Origin: Nocardioides agri
GTDB taxonomy: Bacteria > Actinomycetota > Actinomycetes > Propionibacteriales > Nocardioidaceae
Direction: 5' to 3'
NCBI RefSeq assembly: GCF_013778305.1
Contig: NZ_JACEIC010000002.1
Span: 1,181,708 to 1,245,707 of the forward strand
Length of the DNA stretch: 64,000 bases
The position numbers and the translations under genes are program-made. The notes under the pieces were generated by a model, which worked only from the letters and a program-made list of their open reading frames with translations, was not told the DNA's origin and did not search any database. Of this stretch, positions 43,992-51,483 are shown piece after piece; the stretch's first letter is position 1, and each line of letters opens with the position of its first letter.

Positions 43992-45044
43992 TTGCCGTAC
44001 ACCCTTGATAACCGCCTTGTGGTCGGGGTCGCCTCGAGTGCGTTGTTCGACCTCGCCGAGTCGGACCGCGTGTTGCGACGCGATGGCGAGCAGGCGTACC
44101 GGCGCTACCAGGAGGAGCACCTACAGGACCCGCTTCAGCCGGGAATCGCCTTCTCGTTCATCAGACGGCTCCTGTCGCTCAACGATCTCGCCGACGACGC
44201 CGACCACCTCGTCGAGGTGATCGTCATGTCGCGCAACGACCCAGATACGGGCCTACGCGTCATGGAGTCCATCGCGCACCACGGACTGCCCATCACCCGA
44301 GCGATCTTCATGCAAGGGCGTGCACCGTTCGCGTTCGTCCCCGCCTTGAACGTCTCGCTCTTCGTGTCCGCAGACGACGACATGGTCCGAAGCGCGAACC
44401 AACGGGGCTTGCCGGCCGGCCGTGCGCTCCCCTCGGCAACCGTCGACGACGATGATGAGCTCCGAATCGCCTTCGACTTCGACGGCATACTCGCCGACGA
44501 CAGGTCCGAACAAGTCAAGCAGGAGAGCGGACTGCCAGAGCTCCACCACCATGGGACCGCTCATGCCGGGTCTGCCCATGACCCCGGGCCACTTCAACCC
44601 TTCTTGTTGAAGATCGCCAAGATCCAGGCGACCGAGCGCGAGCGCAAGCTGGCGGACCCCGACTACCGCATGCGCCTGCACATCGCACTCGTCACCGCGC
44701 GCCATGCTCCCTCCCACAAGCGAGCGATTCAGTCACTCAAGTCGTGGGGCGTCATGGTCAACGACGCCTTCTTCCTGGGCGGTATCGACAAAGGGGCCGT
44801 CATCAGTGTTCTGCGACCCCACATCTACTTCGACGACCGACAGGGTCACCTAGCGTCCACCTCGACCTCCGCCCCCGCGGTCCAGGTGCCGTTCGGCACG
44901 GTGAACGGGGCGCCAGAGCATCGGGAAGCAAACGGAGTTGCAGGCGTGGACGAGCGGGTGGTGGGCAGCGCGGGCGGTCGGCATCGTGCCCAGCTGGACG
45001 AGCGACCTTCCACCGCGAGTCACCCCGGCGCCGCCCGTTCTTGA
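43992..45044 (+). CDS. Cytosolic 5'-nucleotidase, cN-I type
   Basis: A 350-residue protein of the NT5C1 (cN-I) family, which hydrolyses AMP or other 5'-mononucleotides. Motifs: VVGVASSALFDLAESD near the start, SRNDPDTGLRVMESIAHHGL, and the HAD-type IAFDFDGILADD followed by RIHIALVTARHAPSH-like and FDDRQGHL segments. The TTG start at 43992 fits a GGAGGG 5 nt upstream and the family's DNRLVVGVASSALFDLAES beginning. Its base composition looks less GC-rich than the flanking cluster. It may be a horizontally acquired accessory gene; a link to the contractile system is not shown. Confidence 0.85.
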   Translation: MPYTLDNRLVVGVASSALFDLAESDRVLRRDGEQAYRRYQEEHLQDPLQPGIAFSFIRRLLSLNDLADDADHLVEVIVMSRNDPDTGLRVMESIAHHGLPITRAIFMQGRAPFAFVPALNVSLFVSADDDMVRSANQRGLPAGRALPSATVDDDDELRIAFDFDGILADDRSEQVKQESGLPELHHHGTAHAGSAHDPGPLQPFLLKIAKIQATERERKLADPDYRMRLHIALVTARHAPSHKRAIQSLKSWGVMVNDAFFLGGIDKGAVISVLRPHIYFDDRQGHLASTSTSAPAVQVPFGTVNGAPEHREANGVAGVDERVVGSAGGRHRAQLDERPSTASHPGAARS

Positions 45045-45083
45045 CGTCCATGCTGTCGCCGACGTCGAGCTGGCGGCTGGCGC

Positions 45084-45218
45084 TCAGGCGACCAGGGCGA
45101 CGTCGTCCTGGTCGAGGCCGGCGAACAGCACGGACAGCGGACGGACGTGGGAGCAGTCGCAGCCGTGGCCGCAGAACTCGCAGAGGCCCACGTCGCAGGC
45201 CGAGCAGTACTCGCCCAT
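45084..45218 (-). CDS. Cys-rich microprotein
   Basis: A 44-residue protein with a dense metal-binding-like cluster: CSACDVGLCEFCGHGCDC, six Cys within 18 residues, then CSH-VRPLSV. ATG 45218 has AAGGAG at a spacing of about 8 nt, so the start is good. It begins 14 nt after the DUF1918 stop, in the same direction, so it forms a two-gene operon with it. It is too short for most annotation pipelines. The function is unknown; zinc binding is likely. Confidence 0.7.
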   Translation of the reverse strand: MGEYCSACDVGLCEFCGHGCDCSHVRPLSVLFAGLDQDDVALVA

Positions 45219-45232
45219 GGGGCGCTCCTTGG

Positions 45233-45472
45233 TCAGACGAGGACGGGGGCGACGACGAGGCGGGGCTCGTCCTCGAGGGGGTACGCCGGCCCGGCGTGCG
45301 CGATGAAGTCGTCCGGGCTCGGGTAGAGCAGGTCCTCCTGGCCGGTGTCCGTCCATCGCACCCAGTACGGGGGACGCCCGTCGCTGTAGTCGCCGGAGAT
45401 CACCACTGCGTCACGCGTGCCGTCCGCGTGCTGGTCGTGCACGTGGATCCGGTCACCCTTGAACGCGTACAT
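45233..45472 (-). CDS. DUF1918 domain protein
   Basis: A 79-residue protein, DUF1918 family: MYAFKGDRIHVHDQHADGTRDAVVISGDYSDGRPPYWVRWTDTGQEDLLYPSPDDFIAH. The fold is a small SH3-like barrel; actinobacterial members often stand alone. It leads the microprotein operon. Its promoter is expected in the 126 bp upstream (45473-45598), where nothing else was recognised. Confidence 0.87.
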   Translation of the reverse strand: MYAFKGDRIHVHDQHADGTRDAVVISGDYSDGRPPYWVRWTDTGQEDLLYPSPDDFIAHAGPAYPLEDEPRLVVAPVLV

Positions 45473-45598
45473 CCTCGAGATCCTTCGCCTTTCCGTGGTT
45501 CGTGGCCGCGGGCGCGGTGCCCGTCGATCTGCTCACGTATCCACCCTGCTGGACCGGCGCTCGTGGCGGCAGGGGCGAACGGCGGTGGCCGTGGGACT

Positions 45599-46681
45599 TC
45601 AGTCCCGAGCCCCGACGTAGGTGCCCCGCCCCGTGGGCAGCGGCAGGTCGAGGGTGGTGACGATCCCCGGGCCGGCCGCGCGGACGTCGGGGATGGCGTT
45701 CACGATGCGGCCGCAGGCGGCGACGATCGCGGCGTGGTTGTGGTCGCCGTGCTCGCTGCTCGGCACGATGTCGACCACGTAGCTCGGCTCGCCGGTGATC
45801 TCGACCCGGTAGGCGCCGCCGCCGCTGGTCGGTCGCGCCCAGTCCGGGCGCAGGTCGTCGCGGGTGCGGGTGACGTGCTCGACGACGATCGCGGCGTGGC
45901 CGGCCACCATCCCGGTGATCGAGAACTTCAGGGCGGCGATCGTGCCCTGCTCGATCCGACCGGCCGCGATGTCGTAGGACTCCGGCGCCGGCTCGGCCTC
46001 CCAGTGCTCCACGACCTCGTCGACCTCGATGCCGAGTCCGGCGGCGATCATCCGGATCGCGGTGCCCCACGCGAAGCCGAGCACCCCCGGCAGGAACAGC
46101 AGCGGCGTCTCGCCGATCGGCCGGCCGAAGCCCATCAGGTCGAACATCACCTCCGCGCCGTCGTACGTCGCGTAGTCGGCGAGCTCGTAGCAGCGGACCT
46201 GCTCGATCCGCTGGCAGGTGCTGGCCAGCGCCAGCGGCAGCAGGTCGCTGGCGAACCCGGGGTCGACCCCGGTGACGTAGACGGTCGCACCACCCGCCCG
46301 CGCAGCGGCCTCGACCTTGCCGATCACCGTGTCGGGCAGGGTGCCCCAGGGGAACTGCAGCGTGCCGGGGGCGGACCCCACGACGTCGATGCCGGCCTCG
46401 AGCAGACGGCGCACGTCGCCGGTCGCCTCGACGGGACGGGTGTCACCCATCGCGCAGTAGACGACGCACTCCGGCGCGGCGGCGATCAGCTCGTCGAGGC
46501 TGCCGACGGCTCGCACACCGGTCACGGCGTCCAGCCCGGCCAGTTCGCCGGCGTCGGTGCCGACCTTGCCCGGGTCGGTCGTGCTGACCGCGACCAGCTC
46601 GAAGCGGTCGTCGGCGATCAGCTGGCGCAGCGTCAGCCGGCCGGCGTTGCCGGTGGCGACTTGGGCGACGCGAATGGTCAT
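45599..46681 (-). CDS. Dihydrodipicolinate reductase-like / NAD(P)H-dependent oxidoreductase
   Basis: A 360-residue Rossmann protein: IRVAQVATGNAGRLTLRQLI at the N-terminus is a GxxGxxG nucleotide motif, with VYCAMGD and GIDVVGSAPGTLQFPWG as family segments. This group, often called dihydrodipicolinate reductase-like or amine dehydrogenase, is common in actinobacterial steroid and lipid gene sets; the real substrate is unknown. The ATG at 46681 faces the SDR gene across a KstR-type palindrome, so the two are probably co-regulated. Confidence 0.8.
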   Translation of the reverse strand: MTIRVAQVATGNAGRLTLRQLIADDRFELVAVSTTDPGKVGTDAGELAGLDAVTGVRAVGSLDELIAAAPECVVYCAMGDTRPVEATGDVRRLLEAGIDVVGSAPGTLQFPWGTLPDTVIGKVEAAARAGGATVYVTGVDPGFASDLLPLALASTCQRIEQVRCYELADYATYDGAEVMFDLMGFGRPIGETPLLFLPGVLGFAWGTAIRMIAAGLGIEVDEVVEHWEAEPAPESYDIAAGRIEQGTIAALKFSITGMVAGHAAIVVEHVTRTRDDLRPDWARPTSGGGAYRVEITGEPSYVVDIVPSSEHGDHNHAAIVAACGRIVNAIPDVRAAGPGIVTTLDLPLPTGRGTYVGARD

Positions 46682-46695
46682 GTCCGTCTCATTTC

Positions 46696-46709
46696 TAGAA
46701 CCTGTTCTA
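46696..46709. promoter_or_regulatory. KstR-type operator
   Basis: TAGAACCTGTTCTA fits the published KstR consensus TnnAACnnGTTnnA at every fixed position and is a perfect palindrome. It lies between divergent starts 46681 and 46731. A -10-like TATCTT (46718-46723) ends 7 nt before the SDR ATG, so the transcript may be leaderless and the palindrome would cover the -35 region. Confidence 0.7.
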
Positions 46710-46730
46710 GCCGGTGCTATCTTGCCACGC

Positions 46731-47483
46731 ATGGGACGCGTGGACGGCAAGGTCGCCCTGATCAGCGGCGGCGCCCGCAACATCGGCGGCGCGAGCGCCC
46801 GGATGCTGGTCGCGGAGGGGGCGCAGGTCGTCATCGGCGACGTGCTCGACGCGGAGGGTCAGGCGCTCGCCGACGAGCTGTGCCGGGTCTCGCGGGGCGA
46901 CCACGCGCGCTACGTGCACCTCGACGTCACCTCCGAGGAGGACTGGGCGGCAGCGGTCGAGCTCACCACGTCGGCGTACGGCCGGCTCGACGTGCTCTTC
47001 AACAACGCCGGGATCTTCAACGGTGGCCAGCTCCAGCGCTACAAGCGCGAGCACTGGCAGCAGATGCTCGACGTCAACCTGACCGGTGCCTTCCTCGGCA
47101 TGAAGGCCGCGGCGGACGCCATGATCGCGGCGGGCGGCGGCTCGATCATCAACACCTCCTCCATCGAGGGGCTGCGCGGCACCCCGTGGGCGCACGGGTA
47201 CGTCGCGTCGAAGTGGGGACTGCGCGGGCTCACGAAGTCGGCCGCGATGGAGCTCGCCCCGCACGGGATCCGGGTGAACTCGCTCCACCCCGGACGCATC
47301 AGCACGCCGGCGACCGACCAGATGCCGGAGGACCTGATCCCGATCCCGCTCGGCCGCCCAGGTCGGGTCGAGGAGGTCGCGGCGTTCGTGCTCTTCCTCG
47401 CCAGCGACGAGGCCACGTTCACGACGGGCTCGGAGTTCACGATGGACGGCGGCACGGTCATGCACATCCCGACCAAGATCTGA
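46731..47483 (+). CDS. SDR family oxidoreductase
   Basis: A 250-residue short-chain dehydrogenase/reductase: GKVALISGGARNIGGASARML nucleotide motif, DVTSEEDW, NNAGIFNGG, and the catalytic Ser-Tyr-Lys set in NTSSIEGLRGTPWAHGYVASKWGLRG. The C-terminal ASDEATFTTGSEFTMDGG is the family end. A 3-hydroxysteroid or 3-hydroxyacyl substrate is plausible from context. ATG 46731 follows the KstR-type operator; the stop overlaps the next ATG by 1 nt (TGATG). Confidence 0.92.
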   Translation: MGRVDGKVALISGGARNIGGASARMLVAEGAQVVIGDVLDAEGQALADELCRVSRGDHARYVHLDVTSEEDWAAAVELTTSAYGRLDVLFNNAGIFNGGQLQRYKREHWQQMLDVNLTGAFLGMKAAADAMIAAGGGSIINTSSIEGLRGTPWAHGYVASKWGLRGLTKSAAMELAPHGIRVNSLHPGRISTPATDQMPEDLIPIPLGRPGRVEEVAAFVLFLASDEATFTTGSEFTMDGGTVMHIPTKI

Positions 47484-49120
47484 TGTCGCCGTCGCTCGAC
47501 CCGGCGACGCCGGTCCTCGTCGGCGTCGGCCAGCACTCCGAGCGCATCGACGACCCCGGCTACGCCGGGCTGTCGGCCGCCGACCTGGCCGGGCGTGCCG
47601 CCGCGGCAGCGCTCGTCGACACCGGCGCGGACGCGGACGCCCTGGCCGCTGCCATCGACACCGTCGCCGGCGTCCGGCAGTTCGAGGTCTCGACCCCGAT
47701 CGCGGAGGCGCCGCTGGGCCGCGCCGACAACTACCCGCGGGCGGTGGCCCGACGCATCGGTGCCGACCCGGGCCACGCGATGCTCGAGGTCGCCGGCGGC
47801 CAGGCGCCGCAGCAGCTGGTCACCGAGATGGCCGCCGCGATCGCCGCCGGCAGCCGGGAGGTCGTCCTGCTGGTGGGCTCCGAGGCGATCTCGACGACCC
47901 GCCACCTGGCCGAGCGCGACCCGAGGCCCGACTTCACCGAGACCGTCGGCGGCCAGCTCGAGGACCGGGGGCTCGGCCTGCGCGGCCTGGTCTCCTGGCA
48001 GACCGTCATCCACGGCCTGCTCGACGCGCCCGTGCAGTACGCGCTGTTCGAGAACGCGCGCCGGGCCCGCCTCGGCCTCTCCCGTGAGCAGTACGCCGCG
48101 GGCATGGGCGCGCTCTTCGCGCCGTTCACCGAGGTCGCTGCGGCCAACCCGCACGCGGCCGCACCGACCGTGCGCACCGCCGCCGAGCTGGTGACCCCCT
48201 CCGAGCGCAACCGGGCCATCGTCGATCCCTACCCGCGCTTCCTGGTCGCCCGCGACCAGGTCAACCAGGGCGCCGCGGTGCTGCTGACCTCCGTCGGCGC
48301 GGCCCGGCGGCTCGGCGTCCCCGAGGACCGCTGGGTCTTCCTGCACGGCCACGCCGACGTGCGCGAGCGCGACTTCTTCGAGCGCGCCGACCTCAGCCGC
48401 TACCCCGCGGCCGGGCTCGCCGTGCGCCACGCCCTCGAGGTCGCCGGGGCCGACCTCGCCGACGTCACCCACCTCGACCTCTACTCCTGCTTCCCGGTCG
48501 CGGTCACGTGCGTCCTCGACGAGCTCGGGCTCCCGCCCGACGACCCGCGCGGCCTGACGCTGACCGGCGGACTGCCGTTCTTCGGTGGCGCCGGCAACAA
48601 CTACTCGATGCACGCGATCGCCGAGGCCGTGGCCCGGTGCCGCGCCGACCGCGACGCGCTCGCCCTGGTCGGCGCCAACGGCGGCATGATGTCGAAGTAC
48701 TCCGTCGGCCTCTACTCCGCCCGACCCGTGGCATGGCGGCCGGACCGGAGCGCCGAGGTGCAGGCCGAGATCGCCTCGTGGCCGGCGCCGGCGCTCGACC
48801 CGCACCCCGAGGGCTGGGCGTCGATCGAGACCTGCACGGTGCGCTTCGGACGCGCCGGACGTCGTACGGCGATCGTGGTGGGTCGGCTCGAGGAGACCGG
48901 CGCCCGGTTCATGGCGAACGCCCTCGAGGACGACGACGAGATCCTGGACCTGCTCGAGGGCCCCGAGCCGCTCGGCCGGCGGATCTACGTGCGCGGCGGC
49001 ACGGACCGGCACCGGGTCACCACGACCCGCGAGCGCATGGACGCGCTCCGCCCTGGCACCGGCCCGGTCGACTGGACCGAGGTCGACCAGCGAGCTGCCG
49101 AGTTCGAGTCCTCGCTCTGA
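47483..49120 (+). CDS. Thiolase-like acetyl-CoA acetyltransferase (TLP1 type)
   Basis: A 545-residue thiolase-like protein with a C-terminal OB-like TLP1 extension, as in many actinobacterial lipid or steroid clusters: PVLVGVGQHSERID at the start, EVAGGQAPQQLVTEMAAAI, and GGLPFFGGAGNNYSMHAIAE near residue 370. The position of the nucleophilic Cys of thiolases is not Cys here (EVAGG), and the C-terminal CxG motif is GGAGN, so it probably does not perform classical Claisen thiolysis. YSCFPVAV carries a Cys. It is the second gene of the SDR operon. Confidence 0.85.
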   Translation: MSPSLDPATPVLVGVGQHSERIDDPGYAGLSAADLAGRAAAAALVDTGADADALAAAIDTVAGVRQFEVSTPIAEAPLGRADNYPRAVARRIGADPGHAMLEVAGGQAPQQLVTEMAAAIAAGSREVVLLVGSEAISTTRHLAERDPRPDFTETVGGQLEDRGLGLRGLVSWQTVIHGLLDAPVQYALFENARRARLGLSREQYAAGMGALFAPFTEVAAANPHAAAPTVRTAAELVTPSERNRAIVDPYPRFLVARDQVNQGAAVLLTSVGAARRLGVPEDRWVFLHGHADVRERDFFERADLSRYPAAGLAVRHALEVAGADLADVTHLDLYSCFPVAVTCVLDELGLPPDDPRGLTLTGGLPFFGGAGNNYSMHAIAEAVARCRADRDALALVGANGGMMSKYSVGLYSARPVAWRPDRSAEVQAEIASWPAPALDPHPEGWASIETCTVRFGRAGRRTAIVVGRLEETGARFMANALEDDDEILDLLEGPEPLGRRIYVRGGTDRHRVTTTRERMDALRPGTGPVDWTEVDQRAAEFESSL

Positions 49121-49150
49121 GTCCCTGACACTCCTCGCGGGAGCCGGCCC

Positions 49151-49453
49151 TCAGTCGCGGGTGTCGTCGCCGGGCTCGGTCCGCTGCTCGGCCGACCGCT
49201 CGACCGGGGGCTCCACCGGCAGCGACACCGCGGGCTTCCTGTCGGACGGGTCGTAGAGGCCGGCCTCCTCGGCGGCGTCGACCTTGCGCAGCTGCTTGAC
49301 CAGGCTCCAGCCGAGGAACGCGACCGCGAGGATCAGCCCGATGAAGATCCCGAACGCCAGCCATCCGGCCTTCACGTCCTCGGGCTCGGGCGTCCGGTCG
49401 GCGAAGGACACGACGGCGGTCAGGACGTGCGGGAGGGCGGTGAGCACCTGCAT
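49151..49453 (-). CDS. Small single-helix membrane protein (Rv1083 position)
   Basis: A 100-residue protein with one transmembrane helix at about residues 30-53 (GWLAFGIFIGLILAVAFLGWSLVKQL) and a charged, Pro-rich cytosolic tail with YDPSDRK. It lies 12 nt downstream of mca in the same direction, as in mycobacteria where a small gene (Rv1083) follows mca. The role is unknown, but the linkage with mca is conserved. Confidence 0.8.
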   Translation of the reverse strand: MQVLTALPHVLTAVVSFADRTPEPEDVKAGWLAFGIFIGLILAVAFLGWSLVKQLRKVDAAEEAGLYDPSDRKPAVSLPVEPPVERSAEQRTEPGDDTRD

Positions 49454-49465
49454 GCGGCCAGTCTC

Positions 49466-50350
49466 TCAGGCGGGGTCGGTGATGCCGGCGAAGAGGTCGT
49501 CCTCGGGGGTCCGGGTGGTGATGCGGCTCTCGACGAGCTCGAAGTCCTCGGTCGGCCAGACCTCGGTCTGGATCTCCCGCGGGATCGCGAACCAGAAGCC
49601 GTCCGGGTCGATCTGCGTGGCATGCGCCAGCAGCGCCTGGTCGCGGACCCCGAAGTAGTCGGCGCACGGGACCCGGGTGGTGATCCGGGCGTCCCACTCC
49701 GGCTCCGGCTTCCACTCCTTGAGCCGCTCGGCGTACGGCGACTCCAGGCCGTGCTCGAGCATCGCCTCGTGCAGCGCGGTCATCTTCGGCCGGTTGAACG
49801 AGTGGTGGTAGTAGAGCTTGGAGACCTCCCACGGCTCCCCCAGCTCCGGGTAGCGCTCCGGGTCGGCCGCGGCGTGGAACGCCTCCACGCTGATCTCGTG
49901 GCACTTGATGTGGTCGGGGTGCGGGTAGCCGCCGCGCTCGTCGTACGTCGTCATCACGTGCGGCCGGAACTCGCGGATCAGCCGCACGAGCGGTGCCGCG
50001 GCCTCCTCGAGCGGCACCAGCCCGAAGCAGCCCTCGGGCAGCGGCGGCTTCGGGTCGCCCTCCGGCCAGCCGGAGTCGACGAAGCCCAGCCAGTCCTGGC
50101 GGACGCCGAGGATGTCGCGCGCCCGCTCCATCTCCTGCCGCCGGATCTCGGTGATGTTCGCCAGGATCTCGGGGCGGTCCATCTTGGGGTTGAGGATCGA
50201 CCCACGCTCGCCGCCGGTGCAGGTCGCGACGTGCACGTCGACGCCCTCGGCGACGTACTTCGCCGTGCTGGCCGCGCCCTTGCTCGACTCGTCGTCGGGG
50301 TGGGCATGAACGTGCATGAGCCGGTAGCCGGCGCGGGGGTGCTGCGTCAC
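49466..50350 (-). CDS. mca: Mycothiol S-conjugate amidase
   Basis: A 294-residue zinc amidase that cleaves mycothiol S-conjugates during detoxification. The zinc motif is LMHVHAHPDDESSKGA with His17 and Asp20; the third ligand lies in GGYPHPDHIKCHE. Length and the DIDHIK-like C-terminal half distinguish it from MshB: the ending WFAIPREIQTEVWPTEDFELVESRITT is Mca-specific. It diverges from the DUF4307 gene with a 29-nt spacer. It also shows that the organism makes mycothiol, which supports actinobacterial origin. Confidence 0.95.
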   Translation of the reverse strand: MTQHPRAGYRLMHVHAHPDDESSKGAASTAKYVAEGVDVHVATCTGGERGSILNPKMDRPEILANITEIRRQEMERARDILGVRQDWLGFVDSGWPEGDPKPPLPEGCFGLVPLEEAAAPLVRLIREFRPHVMTTYDERGGYPHPDHIKCHEISVEAFHAAADPERYPELGEPWEVSKLYYHHSFNRPKMTALHEAMLEHGLESPYAERLKEWKPEPEWDARITTRVPCADYFGVRDQALLAHATQIDPDGFWFAIPREIQTEVWPTEDFELVESRITTRTPEDDLFAGITDPA

Positions 50351-50379
50351 CCGGCAATCGTAGATGGGACGATGCCGCC

Positions 50380-50778
50380 GTGAGCCAGCCGACCGACCTC
50401 GCCGACCGGTACGGCGCGCCGTCGCCGTGGGGCCGGGGCGTCCTGATCGGGGTCGTCGTGGTGGTCGCGGCCGCCTTCCTGGGCTGGCTCGGCTGGACGA
50501 TCTGGGAGCAGTCGACGCCCGACGCGCGGTCGGAGCTGGTGGGCTACGACGTGGTCGACGAGCACGCCGCGACCGCGACCGTCGACGTGCGGCTGCGGAC
50601 CGGTGACGTGGTCGCGACCTGCCGCCTGCGCGCGTACGCCGAGGACCACTCGGTCGTCGGAGAGGCGACGTTCACCCCGGAGGACGGCCGCAACGAGGTC
50701 GACGTGCGCACCGAGCGGAGGGCGACGTCGGTCGAGCTCCTCGGCTGCACCACGCCGGACCAGCGCCGAGCCCGCTGA
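50380..50778 (+). CDS. DUF4307 membrane protein
   Basis: A 132-residue protein with one transmembrane helix at about 20-43 and an extracytoplasmic beta domain (TATVDVRLRTGDVVATCRLRAYAEDHSVVGEATF). The helix and the strand pattern identify DUF4307, whose gene lies between greA and mca in mycobacteria (Rv1081c). GTG start at 50380. Function unknown. It may share the greA transcript; the 179-nt spacer suggests a separate promoter. Confidence 0.88.
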   Translation: MSQPTDLADRYGAPSPWGRGVLIGVVVVVAAAFLGWLGWTIWEQSTPDARSELVGYDVVDEHAATATVDVRLRTGDVVATCRLRAYAEDHSVVGEATFTPEDGRNEVDVRTERRATSVELLGCTTPDQRRAR

Positions 50779-50809
50779 TCAACGACCTGCGCCGTCCCGG
50801 TCCGGTTGT

Positions 50810-50815
50810 TACAGT
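50810..50815 (+). promoter_or_regulatory. Possible greA -10 element
   Basis: TACAGT lies about 143 nt upstream of the greA start within the 179-nt gap after DUF4307. The -35 region is not convincing, so this is a weak call; the long leader may carry regulation. AGGAG at about 8 nt before the ATG is the greA ribosome binding site. Confidence 0.3.
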
Positions 50816-50957
50816 GGACGTTCTGACGCACCCCCGCAGGGCCGTCGCGCAACGGTCCGCACGTTCGTGCACTGCCGTTTAGCGGCACACCGGCGGGGGC
50901 ACCCCACGGAGACGGCGGAACGGTTCGTCGCACCTCGTAGCTAGCAGGAGTTACCCC

Positions 50958-51467
50958 ATGACGCAGGCAGCAGAGCAGGGCAAGATCTGGCTCACCCAGG
51001 ACGCCTTCGACAAGCTCACCCAGGAGCTCGAGGACCTCAAGGGTCCCCGGCGCCAGGAGGTCATCGCCCGCATCAGCGCCGCCCGCGACGAGGGTGACCT
51101 CAAGGAGAACGGCGGCTACCACGCCGCCCGCGAGGAGCAGGGCAAGCTCGAGGGCCGGATCCGTCAGCTCGAGGACATGCTGCTGCGCGCCGAGGTCGGC
51201 GAGACGCCGCCGGACGACGGGGTCGTCGAGCCCGGCATGAAGGTCACCTACAGGTTCGTCGGCGACGACGACGACGAGACCGAGACCTTCCTGCTCGGCG
51301 CCCGCGAGATGGAGGACGCCGCCGGCGGCCTCAAGGTCTACTCCCCCCAGTCGCCGCTCGGCGCCGCGATCATGGGCGCGACCAAGGGCGACACGGTCTC
51401 CTACGAGGCCCCCAACGGCAAGACCCTCGAGGTCGTCATCGTCGACGCGGTGCCGTTCACGGGCTGA
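50958..51467 (+). CDS. greA: Transcription elongation factor GreA
   Basis: A 169-residue protein that enters the RNA polymerase secondary channel and stimulates cleavage of backtracked RNA. The N-terminal coiled coil is ITLTQDAFDKLTQELEDLKGPRRQEVIARISAARDEGDLKENGGYHAAREEQGKLEGRIRQLEDML-like, with the acidic tip DEGDLKEN holding the catalytic residues; the C-terminal FKBP-like domain ends SYEAPNGKTLEVVIVDAVPF. Actinobacterial length. Confidence 0.96.
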   Translation: MTQAAEQGKIWLTQDAFDKLTQELEDLKGPRRQEVIARISAARDEGDLKENGGYHAAREEQGKLEGRIRQLEDMLLRAEVGETPPDDGVVEPGMKVTYRFVGDDDDETETFLLGAREMEDAAGGLKVYSPQSPLGAAIMGATKGDTVSYEAPNGKTLEVVIVDAVPFTG

Positions 51468-51483
51468 TCGGCTCCCGGGCTGA

